Below are positions 1-5,450 of a stretch of DNA of 8,087 nucleotides, piece by piece (positions within the stretch are counted from its first letter, which is position 1; the number at the start of each line of letters is the position of its first letter). A program made the translations under genes and the position numbers. This DNA is from an uncultured Clostridia bacterium (GTDB lineage Bacteria > Bacillota > Clostridia > Christensenellales > UBA1242). The DNA lies in contig CANRMV010000044.1 in the NCBI GenBank assembly GCA_947631875.1, positions 1 to 8,087 of the forward strand, read 5' to 3'. Under the pieces are notes generated by a model, which did no database searches, was not told the origin of the DNA, and worked only from the letters and a program-made list of their open reading frames with translations.

Positions 1-1221
1 CTTAGTTATTCAAACGAGGTATTAAGGCTTGTTGACAATTTGCGAGAACTTGGGCTTTATGTTTCCGCCTTTGTAATCACCCTTTATAAAGGGCAACCAA
101 GCGCCACAAAATTTGGCAAAAAGTTGGAACAGCGCGGAGAACGTGTGTTCTTTCACAACTACACAAAGGGCTATCCAAACGATGTTGACACAATCGTTTC
201 TGACGAAGGATATGGCGCAAACCCATTCATTGAAACCACAAGACCACTTGTTGTTGTCACAGCACCCGGCCCTTCAAGCGGCAAACTTGCAACGTGTCTG
301 AGCCAACTTTATCATGAATACAAGCGCGGCGTAAAAGCGGGCTACGCAAAATTTGAAACCTTCCCTGTTTGGAATTTGCCACTTAAACACCCTGTGAACA
401 TCGCTTATGAAGCTGCAACGGCAGACCTTTATGATGTGAATCAAATTGACCCATTCCACTTCAATGCCTATGGGCAACTTGCAATCAACTACAATCGCGA
501 CATTGCAGTTTTCCCTGTTCTTAGAAACATTCTTGCAAAAATCACCAAAAAAGAAATATATAAATCCCCAACCGACATGGGTGTAAATTTGGTTGCAAGC
601 GCCATAGTTGACGATAAATTGGCACGCCTTGCGGCAAGAAAAGAAATTTTGAGAAGATATTATCGTGCTGAGTGTGACTTCAAACGCGGACAATGCACCT
701 TTGAAACTTTGGAAAGAAACAAAAGTTTGGCATCCGAAGCAGAGGCAACCGACAAACTTTTGAAGGTTATTGATGTTGCGCGTGCCACAAGCAAAGAAAG
801 CGGCTATCCATGTGTTGCGCTTGAACTGCCAAATGGCAAAGTTGTCACAGGAAAAACAAAGAAGATTGTTTCCGCAAGTGCTGCGGTTGTCTTGAACGCA
901 CTTCGCACCATAAGCGGACTTGGTGACGATTTTGACATCATCACTGACGATGTTTTGTTGCCAATCGTTGAATATCGTTCAAATGTTTTGCACACTCATT
1001 GCAGCACGCTGACAGTTGATGATGTTTTGGTTGCCCTATCAATTTGCACGGGCAGAAACGAAAAGGCCAAAAAGGCAATGGAAAACATTGGAAAACTGAA
1101 AAATTGTGATGCTCACTGCACCTACATCCTTTCGCCTACTGAGGAACAAACGCTCAAAAAACTTGGAATAAATGTGACCTGTGACCCTGTTTTCTTAAAC
1201 TCCAACCTTTTTGAAGAATAA
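1..1221 (+). CDS. DUF1846 / UPF0371 family protein, 5' end outside window
   Basis: The frame is open from base 1, so this is the C-terminal ~406 residues of a longer protein. Members of UPF0371 (DUF1846) are about 490-505 residues, so roughly 90 N-terminal residues lie upstream. The in-frame TTG at 40 is not a credible start, because coding sequence precedes it. Recognisable family segments are NYTKGYPNDVD, SDEGYGANPF, a glycine-rich TAPGPSSGK at about nt 259-285 that resembles a phosphate-binding loop, FPVWNLPLKHPVN and IDPFH. No signal peptide or membrane segment is visible in the part seen, so it is probably cytosolic. The biochemical role of the family is not known to me; nucleotide binding by the GPSSGK loop is only a guess from its form. 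It ends 8 nt before the stop of convergent murI. Family call is firm, function unknown. Confidence 0.9.
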   Translation, partial: LSYSNEVLRLVDNLRELGLYVSAFVITLYKGQPSATKFGKKLEQRGERVFFHNYTKGYPNDVDTIVSDEGYGANPFIETTRPLVVVTAPGPSSGKLATCLSQLYHEYKRGVKAGYAKFETFPVWNLPLKHPVNIAYEAATADLYDVNQIDPFHFNAYGQLAINYNRDIAVFPVLRNILAKITKKEIYKSPTDMGVNLVASAIVDDKLARLAARKEILRRYYRAECDFKRGQCTFETLERNKSLASEAEATDKLLKVIDVARATSKESGYPCVALELPNGKVVTGKTKKIVSASAAVVLNALRTISGLGDDFDIITDDVLLPIVEYRSNVLHTHCSTLTVDDVLVALSICTGRNEKAKKAMENIGKLKNCDAHCTYILSPTEEQTLKKLGINVTCDPVFLNSNLFEE

Positions 1222-1239
1222 AAAATCAATTATGAATTG
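1219..1239 (-). terminator. Weak candidate terminator after murI
   Basis: On the minus strand CAATT-CAT-AATTG (1239-1227) is followed by A and then a run of Ts opposite 1225-1220. The stem has only 5 AT-rich base pairs, so termination would be inefficient. It sits directly after the murI stop and overlaps the DUF1846 stop codon. Confidence 0.3.
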
Positions 1240-1967
1240 TAAAAATTCCAAAACACCCCAAGAAGATTTGAGTTTCCACTTGTCATAATTTGCACTTGAT
1301 AAGACGCACTTGTTGCGTCTTTTTCTTGCTCCACAAAAAATTTCAGCCGCCTTGCCACCCCATTTGCACTGTCAAAAATTTCCACATCCCCCAAAACACT
1401 TCTTATTTGCTCTTTAAGGGCAAAATAGTGCGTGCATCCAAGCACAACCGCCTTAAATTTACCGCGAAAATCCCCCAAACTTTGCTGCAAATATGCCATA
1501 ATTTCATCTGCCCACAAATTGTCCAAATTTGCGTCCACAAGATTTGCAAGTTGTGGCAAAGGTTTGCAGAAAATGCCTTTTGTTTTGTTTATCAAAATAT
1601 TGTGCGAAATTGTGGCCTCTGTTGCAATCACCAAAATTTGCTCACGCGTATATTTTCCAAGCGCAGGCTTAATTGCTGGCACTGTCCCCACAAAACAAAC
1701 GTCTTTCCACTGCTCTCTTGCCTCATCCAAACAGGTGCAAGTGAGAGTGTTGCACGCAAAAACAACAATGTCAAAATCAAAAAACCTTTTTATGTTTTCA
1801 AGGTTTTGTTTGGTTATTTTTTGCAATTCGCTCTTTGTTTTTTGTCCATAAGGAAGGTTTTTATCGTCACAAAACATCAAAAAATTGCAGCATGGACAAA
1901 CCGCCACACACTCTTTCAAAACATTAAGTCCACCGCTTCCGCTGTCTATAAGAAGGACATTCTTCAC
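1230..1967 (-). CDS. murI: Glutamate racemase
   Basis: MurI interconverts L- and D-glutamate in the cytosol by a cofactor-free two-cysteine mechanism, supplying D-Glu for the peptidoglycan stem peptide. From the GTG start at 1967 the protein has 245 residues (family ~250-270). Visible motifs are IDSGSGGL with catalytic Asp8, NLPYG at ~37-41, ACNT with Cys72, GTVPAIKPA at ~94-102 and LGCTHY with Cys178/His180. The tail MTSG fits the usual MurI C-terminus. The frame extends upstream to a TTG at 1991, but the GTG places the Asp motif at the normal distance from the N-terminus. No SD is visible before either start; TATATA lies 6 nt upstream of the GTG, so a leaderless mRNA is possible. An unusual cysteine cluster (Cys20, 24, 26, 27, 33) replaces the usual hydrophobic strand. 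It is divergent from rpsT and convergent with the DUF1846 gene. Confidence 0.93.
   Translation of the reverse strand: MKNVLLIDSGSGGLNVLKECVAVCPCCNFLMFCDDKNLPYGQKTKSELQKITKQNLENIKRFFDFDIVVFACNTLTCTCLDEAREQWKDVCFVGTVPAIKPALGKYTREQILVIATEATISHNILINKTKGIFCKPLPQLANLVDANLDNLWADEIMAYLQQSLGDFRGKFKAVVLGCTHYFALKEQIRSVLGDVEIFDSANGVARRLKFFVEQEKDATSASYQVQIMTSGNSNLLGVFWNFYNS
1301..1326 (+). terminator. Intrinsic terminator of the DUF1846 gene, inside murI
   Basis: AAGACGCA (1301-1308), a 5-nt loop and TGCGTCTT (1314-1321) form a perfect 8-bp stem followed by TTTTC on the + strand. On the minus strand no T-run follows, so it works only for rightward transcription. It lies ~80 nt past the DUF1846 stop and inside the coding region of murI on the other strand. 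The two mRNAs should therefore overlap by ~100 nt at their 3' ends. Confidence 0.7.
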
Positions 1968-2031
1968 ACAAAATATATATTTTTCATGCAAGATATATGT
2001 GATAAAAATTTATTTTTTTTTGTAAAATGAG

Positions 2032-2060
2032 TTGATTTTTGCAAAATAGTGTGTTATAAT
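2032..2060 (+). promoter_or_regulatory. rpsT promoter, extended -10
   Basis: TTGATT (2032-2037), a 17-bp spacer and perfect TATAAT (2055-2060), with TG at 2052-2053 giving an extended -10. Start of transcription is expected near 2067, leaving a leader of ~28 nt that contains AAGGAGA at 2083-2089, 5 nt before the ATG. Confidence 0.85.
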
Positions 2061-2094
2061 TGCATAGTTTAAACAATATTTTAAGGAGAAAGAC

Positions 2095-2364
2095 ATGGCA
2101 AACATTAAATCAGCGAAGAAAAGAGTGTTGATTGAGAGGGAAAGAAGAGTTAAAAACAATTCTGTGAAGTCTGAAATTAAAACCTATGTTAAAAACTTCA
2201 AGGCTGCCCTTGCAGAAGATGTCACCAAAGCAGAAGAGGCTTACAAACTTCTTGCAGCAAGGCTTGATAGCGCCGCAAGAGAAAACATCATTCACCAAAA
2301 CTCTGCAAATCGAAAGAAAGCACACTTTGCAAAATTGTTAGATGAAGCAAAGAAAGCAAAATAA
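2095..2364 (+). CDS. rpsT: 30S ribosomal protein S20
   Basis: This is an 89-residue, very basic, all-helical primary 16S rRNA-binding protein of the small subunit. The opening MANIKSAKKR, the central TYVKNFKAAL, and the closing Q-NSANRKKAHFAKLL segment are diagnostic of S20, and the length matches the family (85-90). The start is fixed by a strong SD (AAGGAGA at 2083-2089) and by the invariant N-terminus. The gene is monocistronic, with its own promoter just upstream and a strong intrinsic terminator 15 nt after the stop. Confidence 0.97.
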   Translation: MANIKSAKKRVLIERERRVKNNSVKSEIKTYVKNFKAALAEDVTKAEEAYKLLAARLDSAARENIIHQNSANRKKAHFAKLLDEAKKAK

Positions 2365-2378
2365 AAGTTAAAAACAGC

Positions 2379-2408
2379 AGCACGCGGGCAAAGCGTGCTT
2401 TTTTATTT
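2379..2408 (+). terminator. rpsT intrinsic terminator
   Basis: AGCACGC (2379-2385), 7-nt loop, GCGTGCT (2393-2399), then a T-rich tail. An A-rich stretch precedes the stem. The ung promoter begins only ~10 nt after the tail. Confidence 0.9.
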
Positions 2409-2418
2409 TCAAAACATT

Positions 2419-2446
2419 TTGACAAAAAGAGAATGTGTGATAAAAT
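2419..2446 (+). promoter_or_regulatory. ung promoter, predicts a leaderless mRNA
   Basis: Perfect TTGACA (2419-2424), 16-bp spacer, TAAAAT (2441-2446) with TG at 2438-2439 (extended -10). Only 6 nt separate the -10 element from the ung ATG at 2453, so transcription should begin at or within a base or two of the start codon. No SD is present or could fit. Confidence 0.75.
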
Positions 2447-2452
2447 GTTCAT

Positions 2453-3112
2453 ATGATAAGAATAACAAAAAATTGGGCAACCCTTTTGAAAGAAGAATTT
2501 GATAAACCCTATTTCAAAAATCTTCAAGAGTTTTTGGAAAAAGAATACTCCTCCCGCGACATATATCCGCCAATGGAGAACATTTTTGCCGCGCTAAATT
2601 TGGTTAAATTTGAAGATGTGAAAGTTGTGATTATTGGGCAAGACCCCTATCACGAGCCACATCAGGCACACGGGCTTGCTTTTTCGGTGCAAGACGGCAC
2701 AGAACTGCCACCCTCTCTTGTGAATATATACAAAGAAATTGAAAGCGACCTGAGCATCAAATGCAACAGCAGCGGCGACCTAACACGCTGGGCAAAACAA
2801 GGCGTTTTGCTTTTAAACACCTCTCTCACAGTGCGCCGCGCACAAGCGAACTCCCATCGCGGACAAGGTTGGGAAAATTTCACAACAAAAATAATTGAAC
2901 TTCTCTCTGCCAGAGAAAAACCTATGGTGTTTTTGCTTTGGGGATCAAACGCGCAGAGTTTTGAAGGTTTAATTTCAAAGCAGCATCTGGTTTTAAAAGC
3001 GCCTCATCCAAGCCCACTTTCTGCCTATCGCGGATTTTTTGGCTGCAAGCACTTTTCAAAAGCAAACGCCTTTCTCACCGCCCACAATCAAACACCAATC
3101 GATTGGCATTAA
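2453..3112 (+). CDS. ung: Uracil-DNA glycosylase, family 1
   Basis: Ung removes uracil from DNA as the first step of base excision repair. The 219-residue protein has the full family 1 set: IGQDPYH at 62-67 with catalytic Asp64 (same number as E. coli), PPSLVNIYKEI at ~86-96, LLLNTSLTV with uracil-reading Asn122, and APHPSPLSAYRGFFG with His185 and the leucine that enters the minor groove. The PIDW near the C-terminus is also typical. The start gives the usual lead-in (Trp8, then KPYF). It has no SD, and the promoter abuts the ATG. It converges with the CYTH gene with 16 nt between stops and no clear terminator of its own. Confidence 0.97.
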   Translation: MIRITKNWATLLKEEFDKPYFKNLQEFLEKEYSSRDIYPPMENIFAALNLVKFEDVKVVIIGQDPYHEPHQAHGLAFSVQDGTELPPSLVNIYKEIESDLSIKCNSSGDLTRWAKQGVLLLNTSLTVRRAQANSHRGQGWENFTTKIIELLSAREKPMVFLLWGSNAQSFEGLISKQHLVLKAPHPSPLSAYRGFFGCKHFSKANAFLTAHNQTPIDWH

Positions 3113-3128
3113 TATTTTTTCTGTAAAA

Positions 3129-3617
3129 TCACTCCAAAAAATTGCCAAGTTTTGACAATATGTCTTTTTTTGCCTTTTCAACGGCACTTTCCTCGCCTTC
3201 AATGGCAAAAACGCAGTTTTTTGTTGGCTTGGAGTAGTCATCAATTTCAAACTTCACGCTGCCTTTTTTAAAAACATATCTTGTTCGATAATTGTCCGCA
3301 GCAACATAAAAGCCCAAAACGTCCAAAATTGATTGTATGGCTTTCAAATTCGATTTTGTAACTTTCAAAGGAATTGTTTCGTCAGAAACTTTCAAATTTT
3401 CGTTTTTGTGAGAGATGTTTTTAAAATCAAACTCCGTTTTTTCTTGCGTTCCCACTTTGTCGGTGGTCAAACGCGCAATAATGTGGCTGTTGTTTTGATT
3501 GTGATAAACAACGCGATTTTGGCTAACCGGCTCAAACTCCTTATATCCATTTTTCCTGCAATATTCCAAAAATGGCGAAATAGATTTCACTTTAAACGAC
3601 CATTCATATTCCTTCAT
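3129..3617 (-). CDS. CYTH-domain protein (class IV adenylate cyclase / triphosphatase fold)
   Basis: CYTH proteins form a beta-tunnel that binds triphosphate compounds and metal ions. Members hydrolyse thiamine triphosphate or inorganic triphosphate, or cyclise ATP. In this 162-residue protein the C-terminal half is most telling: YRTRY at ~110-114 with two basic tunnel residues, KFEIDDY at ~122-128, and FAIEGEE at ~137-143 for the conserved acidic strand. The N-terminal signature ExExK appears altered: E3-x-E5 is present but residue 7 is Ser and the next Lys is 9. The region around 47-66 (ARL..., KTEFDFK) fits the middle strands. The start is set by a strong SD (GGAGG at 3629-3625, 7 nt before ATG). 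Only ~31 nt separates it from the tRNA terminator, so its promoter is unclear and read-through from the tRNA is possible. Substrate cannot be told from sequence. Confidence 0.72.
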   Translation of the reverse strand: MKEYEWSFKVKSISPFLEYCRKNGYKEFEPVSQNRVVYHNQNNSHIIARLTTDKVGTQEKTEFDFKNISHKNENLKVSDETIPLKVTKSNLKAIQSILDVLGFYVAADNYRTRYVFKKGSVKFEIDDYSKPTKNCVFAIEGEESAVEKAKKDILSKLGNFLE

Positions 3618-3648
3618 AAACCTTCCTCCAACCTATTTACAAAATAAT

Positions 3649-3674
3649 AAAACTCCTTAAAACAGAGGAGTTTT
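3649..3674 (-). terminator. tRNA-Lys terminator, usable on both strands
   Basis: AAAACTCCT (3649-3657) pairs with AGGAGTTTT (3666-3674) around an 8-nt loop. On the minus strand it starts 3 nt after the tRNA CCA end and continues as TTTTATTATTTT. On the + strand it also runs into seven Ts. Confidence 0.8.
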
Positions 3675-3676
3675 TT

Positions 3677-3752
3677 TGGTGGATTGCCAGGGGCTCGAAC
3701 CCTGGACCCCCTGATTAAGAGTCAGATGCTCTACCAACTGAGCTAGCAATCC
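3677..3752 (-). tRNA. tRNA-Lys (anticodon CTT), CCA encoded
   Basis: All stems can be drawn. The acceptor GGATTGC pairs with GCAATCC, the D arm is GCTC/GAGC with AGTTGGTA loop, and the anticodon stem encloses loop CTCTTAA with anticodon CTT. The T arm is CAGGG-TTCGAGC-CCCTG. Discriminator A is followed by encoded CCA, giving 76 nt. It reads AAG codons. The nearest good promoter is ~270 bp upstream, beyond a degenerate second copy, so the primary transcript has a long 5' leader for RNase P to remove. Confidence 0.97.
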
Positions 3753-3771
3753 ATAAAAATTAAGTTTGTTT
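3714..3771 (-). repeat. Direct repeat, copy in the intact tRNA (5' half plus leader)
   Basis: The anticodon loop to 5' end of the tRNA and ~20 nt of its upstream flank match 3938-3995 exactly 224 bp away. The only differences over 58 nt are five changes clustered in the D loop. The matching flank contains ACAAACTTAATTTTTAT. Confidence 0.9.
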
Positions 3772-3779
3772 TTTGTCTC

Positions 3780-3976
3780 TGGGTGAGAGCCCTTGTGCGA
3801 GAACCAATGGACCCCTGATAACAAGCCGAAGGGGAGAAACCAAATGTTCAAGGCGAAATCTTTGATTTATCTATAGATTGAGCCGAAGAAAATTTGAGTT
3901 TTCGCAGATGAGGCGCAGTTATATCTGCCGTGCAGATATTAAGAGTCAGATGCTCTTGCCTTTGAGCTAGCAATCC
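3780..3976 (-). pseudogene. tRNA-Lys pseudogene interrupted at the anticodon loop
   Basis: The 5' half (3976-3938) is identical to the intact tRNA-Lys in acceptor strand, D stem and anticodon arm, but the D loop is changed to AAAGGCAA. After CTCTTAAT the match breaks off. About 118 nt later a degenerate 3' half resumes: ATCAGGGG (3819-3812), then TCCA and GGTTC, ending near CACCCA at ~3780. Removing the insert leaves ~79 nt, close to a tRNA. The 3' half has lost a complement to the GGATTGC acceptor and has a poor T arm, so the RNA is unlikely to be charged. The flank just after it (ACAAACTTAATTTTTAT before the intact tRNA) repeats the flank before it, as expected for a tandem duplication of leader plus tRNA. 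The 5' half is certain; homology of the 3' half is inferred from short matches. Confidence 0.65.
3820..3937 (-). other. ~118-nt insert within the tRNA-Lys pseudogene
   Basis: It lies between ...TTAAT and ATCAGG, so an AT dinucleotide is present at both ends. It begins with a perfect hairpin (ATATCTGC at 3921-3928 with GCAGATAT at 3932-3939, partly in the flank), and GCAGAT at 3904-3909 offers a competing partner. No tRNA, ORF, transposase or group I core is visible. It could be a small insertion, a recombination scar, or an intron-like segment; origin unknown. Confidence 0.5.
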
Positions 3977-3995
3977 ATAAAAATTAAGTTTGTTT
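3938..3995 (-). repeat. Direct repeat, copy in the tRNA pseudogene
   Basis: Partner of 3714-3771, offset 224 bp. Only this copy lies close to the promoter (about 39 nt from the predicted transcription start), which suggests it marks the ancestral gene position. Confidence 0.9.
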
Positions 3996-4021
3996 TCTTT
4001 GCCGCGACAAAAGACTAATGT

Positions 4022-4050
4022 ATTATACAATACACTTTTTTATTTGTCAA
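4022..4050 (-). promoter_or_regulatory. Consensus promoter for the tRNA-Lys locus
   Basis: On the minus strand TTGACA (4050-4045), 17-bp spacer and TATAAT (4027-4022) form a perfect sigma-70/sigma-A promoter. The expected start is near 4015, giving a ~263-nt leader before the intact tRNA that spans the pseudogene. It lies just after the stop of the ribbon-helix-helix gene. Confidence 0.88.
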
Positions 4051-4067
4051 TCAAAATAACAAAAAAA

Positions 4068-4250
4068 TTATTCGTCTATATCAAATTCTGTTTCAATAGT
4101 CCCGTGCAGATTTTCAAAATCACGAATATAGCGGTTTATTGCAACTTCAATTTCTCGATTTTTGCTTCTTCCATTGAAGGATGCCATATATTGGATTTTT
4201 TTGTGCAAATTTGGTGAAATTCTTAGTGTAAACTTAGGAACTTTGTTCAT
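4068..4250 (-). CDS. Arc-like ribbon-helix-helix DNA-binding protein
   Basis: This 60-residue protein closely resembles phage P22 Arc in form. A short beta strand PKFTLRIS at 5-12 has side chains at Lys6, Thr8 and Arg10 in the DNA-contact positions. Helix A is PNLHKKIQYMA, and the turn FNGRSKN leads into helix B REIEVAINRYIRDF. Such proteins bind operators as dimers of dimers and usually repress their own gene or a neighbour. An acidic tail (ETEFDIDE) ends it. The start is fixed by AGGAGG at 4260-4255, 4 nt before the ATG. It stands alone: no toxin, integrase or phage gene adjoins it. It is divergent from alr, and the 150-bp gap between them carries repeated motifs that may be its operator. 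Target is unknown. Confidence 0.8.
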   Translation of the reverse strand: MNKVPKFTLRISPNLHKKIQYMASFNGRSKNREIEVAINRYIRDFENLHGTIETEFDIDE

Positions 4251-4267
4251 ATTGCCTCCTAACTAGA

Positions 4268-4342
4268 TTTTACAAAAATTCACACAAGATTTTTTCAAAG
4301 TGCCGTCACAATTTCGACATATTTTTACAAAATTCGACACAA
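4268..4342. promoter_or_regulatory. Candidate operator repeats between the Arc-like gene and alr
   Basis: TTCGACA occurs at 4313-4319 and 4333-4339, spaced 20 bp (about two helical turns). A longer imperfect direct repeat of about 20 bp, starting TTTTACAAAA and ending CACAA, lies at 4268-4287 and 4323-4342. Repeated sites upstream of an Arc-like gene fit self-regulation, but an AT-rich gap gives some repeats by chance. Confidence 0.4.
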
Positions 4343-4363
4343 AAAATTGGATTGAAAGAGGAA

Positions 4364-4393
4364 TTATCACAAAAAACAAAAATTTTATATATA
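4364..4393 (+). promoter_or_regulatory. Possible alr promoter close to the start codon
   Basis: TTATCA (4364-4369), 18-bp spacer, TATATA (4388-4393), 7 nt before the ATG; TATAAC at 4390-4395 is an alternative -10 with 5 nt. No SD lies upstream of the ATG. The -35 match is weak, so this is less certain than the ung and rsmD cases. Confidence 0.45.
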
Positions 4394-4400
4394 ACTTACT

Positions 4401-5408
4401 ATGAATAATTTCAAAGTTTTGGACTTGGATGCCCTTTTGCACAACCTAAGTCACTTCAAAGAAAAAAAGATTTGCGCCATGTTAAAAGCAAACGCCTATG
4501 GGCATGGAATTAAGGAAATTGTGACCCAAATTGCCCCTCATGTGTGTGCTTTTGGAGTGGTGGACATTGAGGAAGGCAAAGAAATTCGAAAAATCTGTGA
4601 CAAGAGCGTTCTTGTGTGCAGCAAAGTGTTTGACTTTAAGGCATGCAAAAAATATGGGCTGGAAGTGATGATTGAAAATGAAGACGATGCCCGTGCTTGC
4701 GTCAAAAGTGGGCTTCTTGACGGAATGCATCTGAAAATTAACTGTGGAATGAACAGATTTGGAAATTCAAGCCCCTTATCTTTAAAAATGCTGAATGGTT
4801 ATTTGCTTGAAAAAGACATCAAACTCAAAAGCATCTACACCCATTTTCCAAGAACAGCCACAAAGCATCAAGTGAGGAGTTGTTATAAAAAGTTTGAGGA
4901 ACTTAAAAAAGAAATAACTCAATCACCGCTTGTTTCGTTTGGCGGAAGTGAGATTTATAATTACAACTTAAAATATGACATCTTGCGGCTTGGGCTTGGG
5001 CTTTATGGCTATGGCGCACCCTCTCTTTTGCCGGTTATGAAAATAAACTCCACTGTTTTGAAGGTTTTTTATGCCCACAAAGGCGAATATATTGGCTATG
5101 GCAAAAATTTTAGGGTTTCAAAAGACGGGCTTTTTGCAGTTGTTGGAATGGGCTATGCGGACGGTTTAAGGCGTAATTTAAGCGGCAAGACAACAGTTTC
5201 CATAAACTCCCGAAAATATAAAATTGTGGGGAACATTTGCATGGATTGTTTCTTTGTTGAGGCAGACGAAAAAGTTGCTGTTGGCGATGAAGTTTGCGTT
5301 ATGGACAACGCCGAAACTCATGCCAAAATTCTCAAAACAATCCCTTATGAAATCTTGACGGGCTTTAACAATATGCGCGGAAAAACAATTTTGGTGAAAA
5401 AGAATTAA
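4401..5408 (+). CDS. alr: Alanine racemase
   Basis: Alr is the PLP-dependent cytosolic enzyme that makes D-alanine for peptidoglycan. KANAYGHG at 29-36 holds Lys29, the PLP Schiff-base lysine. GYADG at 251-255 holds Tyr252, the second catalytic base. RLGLGLYG at 196-203 carries the PLP-pyridine-contacting Arg196, and NICMD at 278-282 is the conserved Met-Asp near the active-site entry. An N-terminal TIM barrel and C-terminal beta domain are implied. At 335 residues it is shorter than most Alr proteins (~360-390), with trimmed loops but no missing catalytic residue that I can see. The start (MNNFKVLDLDALLHN) fits the usual N-terminus. No SD is present. It is 42 nt upstream of rsmD with no terminator between, so read-through is possible. 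Confidence 0.95.
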   Translation: MNNFKVLDLDALLHNLSHFKEKKICAMLKANAYGHGIKEIVTQIAPHVCAFGVVDIEEGKEIRKICDKSVLVCSKVFDFKACKKYGLEVMIENEDDARACVKSGLLDGMHLKINCGMNRFGNSSPLSLKMLNGYLLEKDIKLKSIYTHFPRTATKHQVRSCYKKFEELKKEITQSPLVSFGGSEIYNYNLKYDILRLGLGLYGYGAPSLLPVMKINSTVLKVFYAHKGEYIGYGKNFRVSKDGLFAVVGMGYADGLRRNLSGKTTVSINSRKYKIVGNICMDCFFVEADEKVAVGDEVCVMDNAETHAKILKTIPYEILTGFNNMRGKTILVKKN

Positions 5409-5414
5409 AATCTC

Positions 5415-5444
5415 TTGAATTGTTGGGTTAAAAGATGTTATCAT
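5415..5444 (+). promoter_or_regulatory. rsmD promoter, predicts a leaderless mRNA
   Basis: TTGAAT (5415-5420), 18-bp spacer, TATCAT (5439-5444) with TG at 5436-5437 (extended -10). Exactly 6 nt separate the -10 from the rsmD ATG at 5451, the same spacing as at ung. No SD is present. Confidence 0.65.
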
Positions 5445-5450
5445 AGTGTT

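Noticed and set aside
1290..2030. A 246-codon + strand ORF antisense to murI
   Set aside because: It is the shadow of murI, rich in Cys, Phe, Lys and His with no domain. murI has all catalytic motifs.
3095..3106. Perfect 12-bp palindrome CCAATCGATTGG at the end of ung
   Set aside because: It encodes the conserved PIDW segment of Ung and has no loop or T-run suited to a terminator; best explained as coding.
3657..3851. Minus-strand ORF reading through the tRNA-Lys
   Set aside because: It is the translation of a tRNA (GLLAQLVEHLTLNQ type), a well-known spurious product.
3820..3937. Group I intron in the tRNA-Lys copy
   Set aside because: At 118 nt it is below the usual size, and I see no P3/P7 core motifs; the tRNA exons are also degenerate.
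3848..4030. 60-residue minus-strand ORF over the tRNA pseudogene
   Set aside because: It begins in the promoter/leader and reads through the tRNA 5' half and insert; no SD and no domain.
5415..5450. Longer rsmD start at TTG 5415
   Set aside because: The family N-terminus begins at the ATG at 5451; the added residues fall on the promoter.
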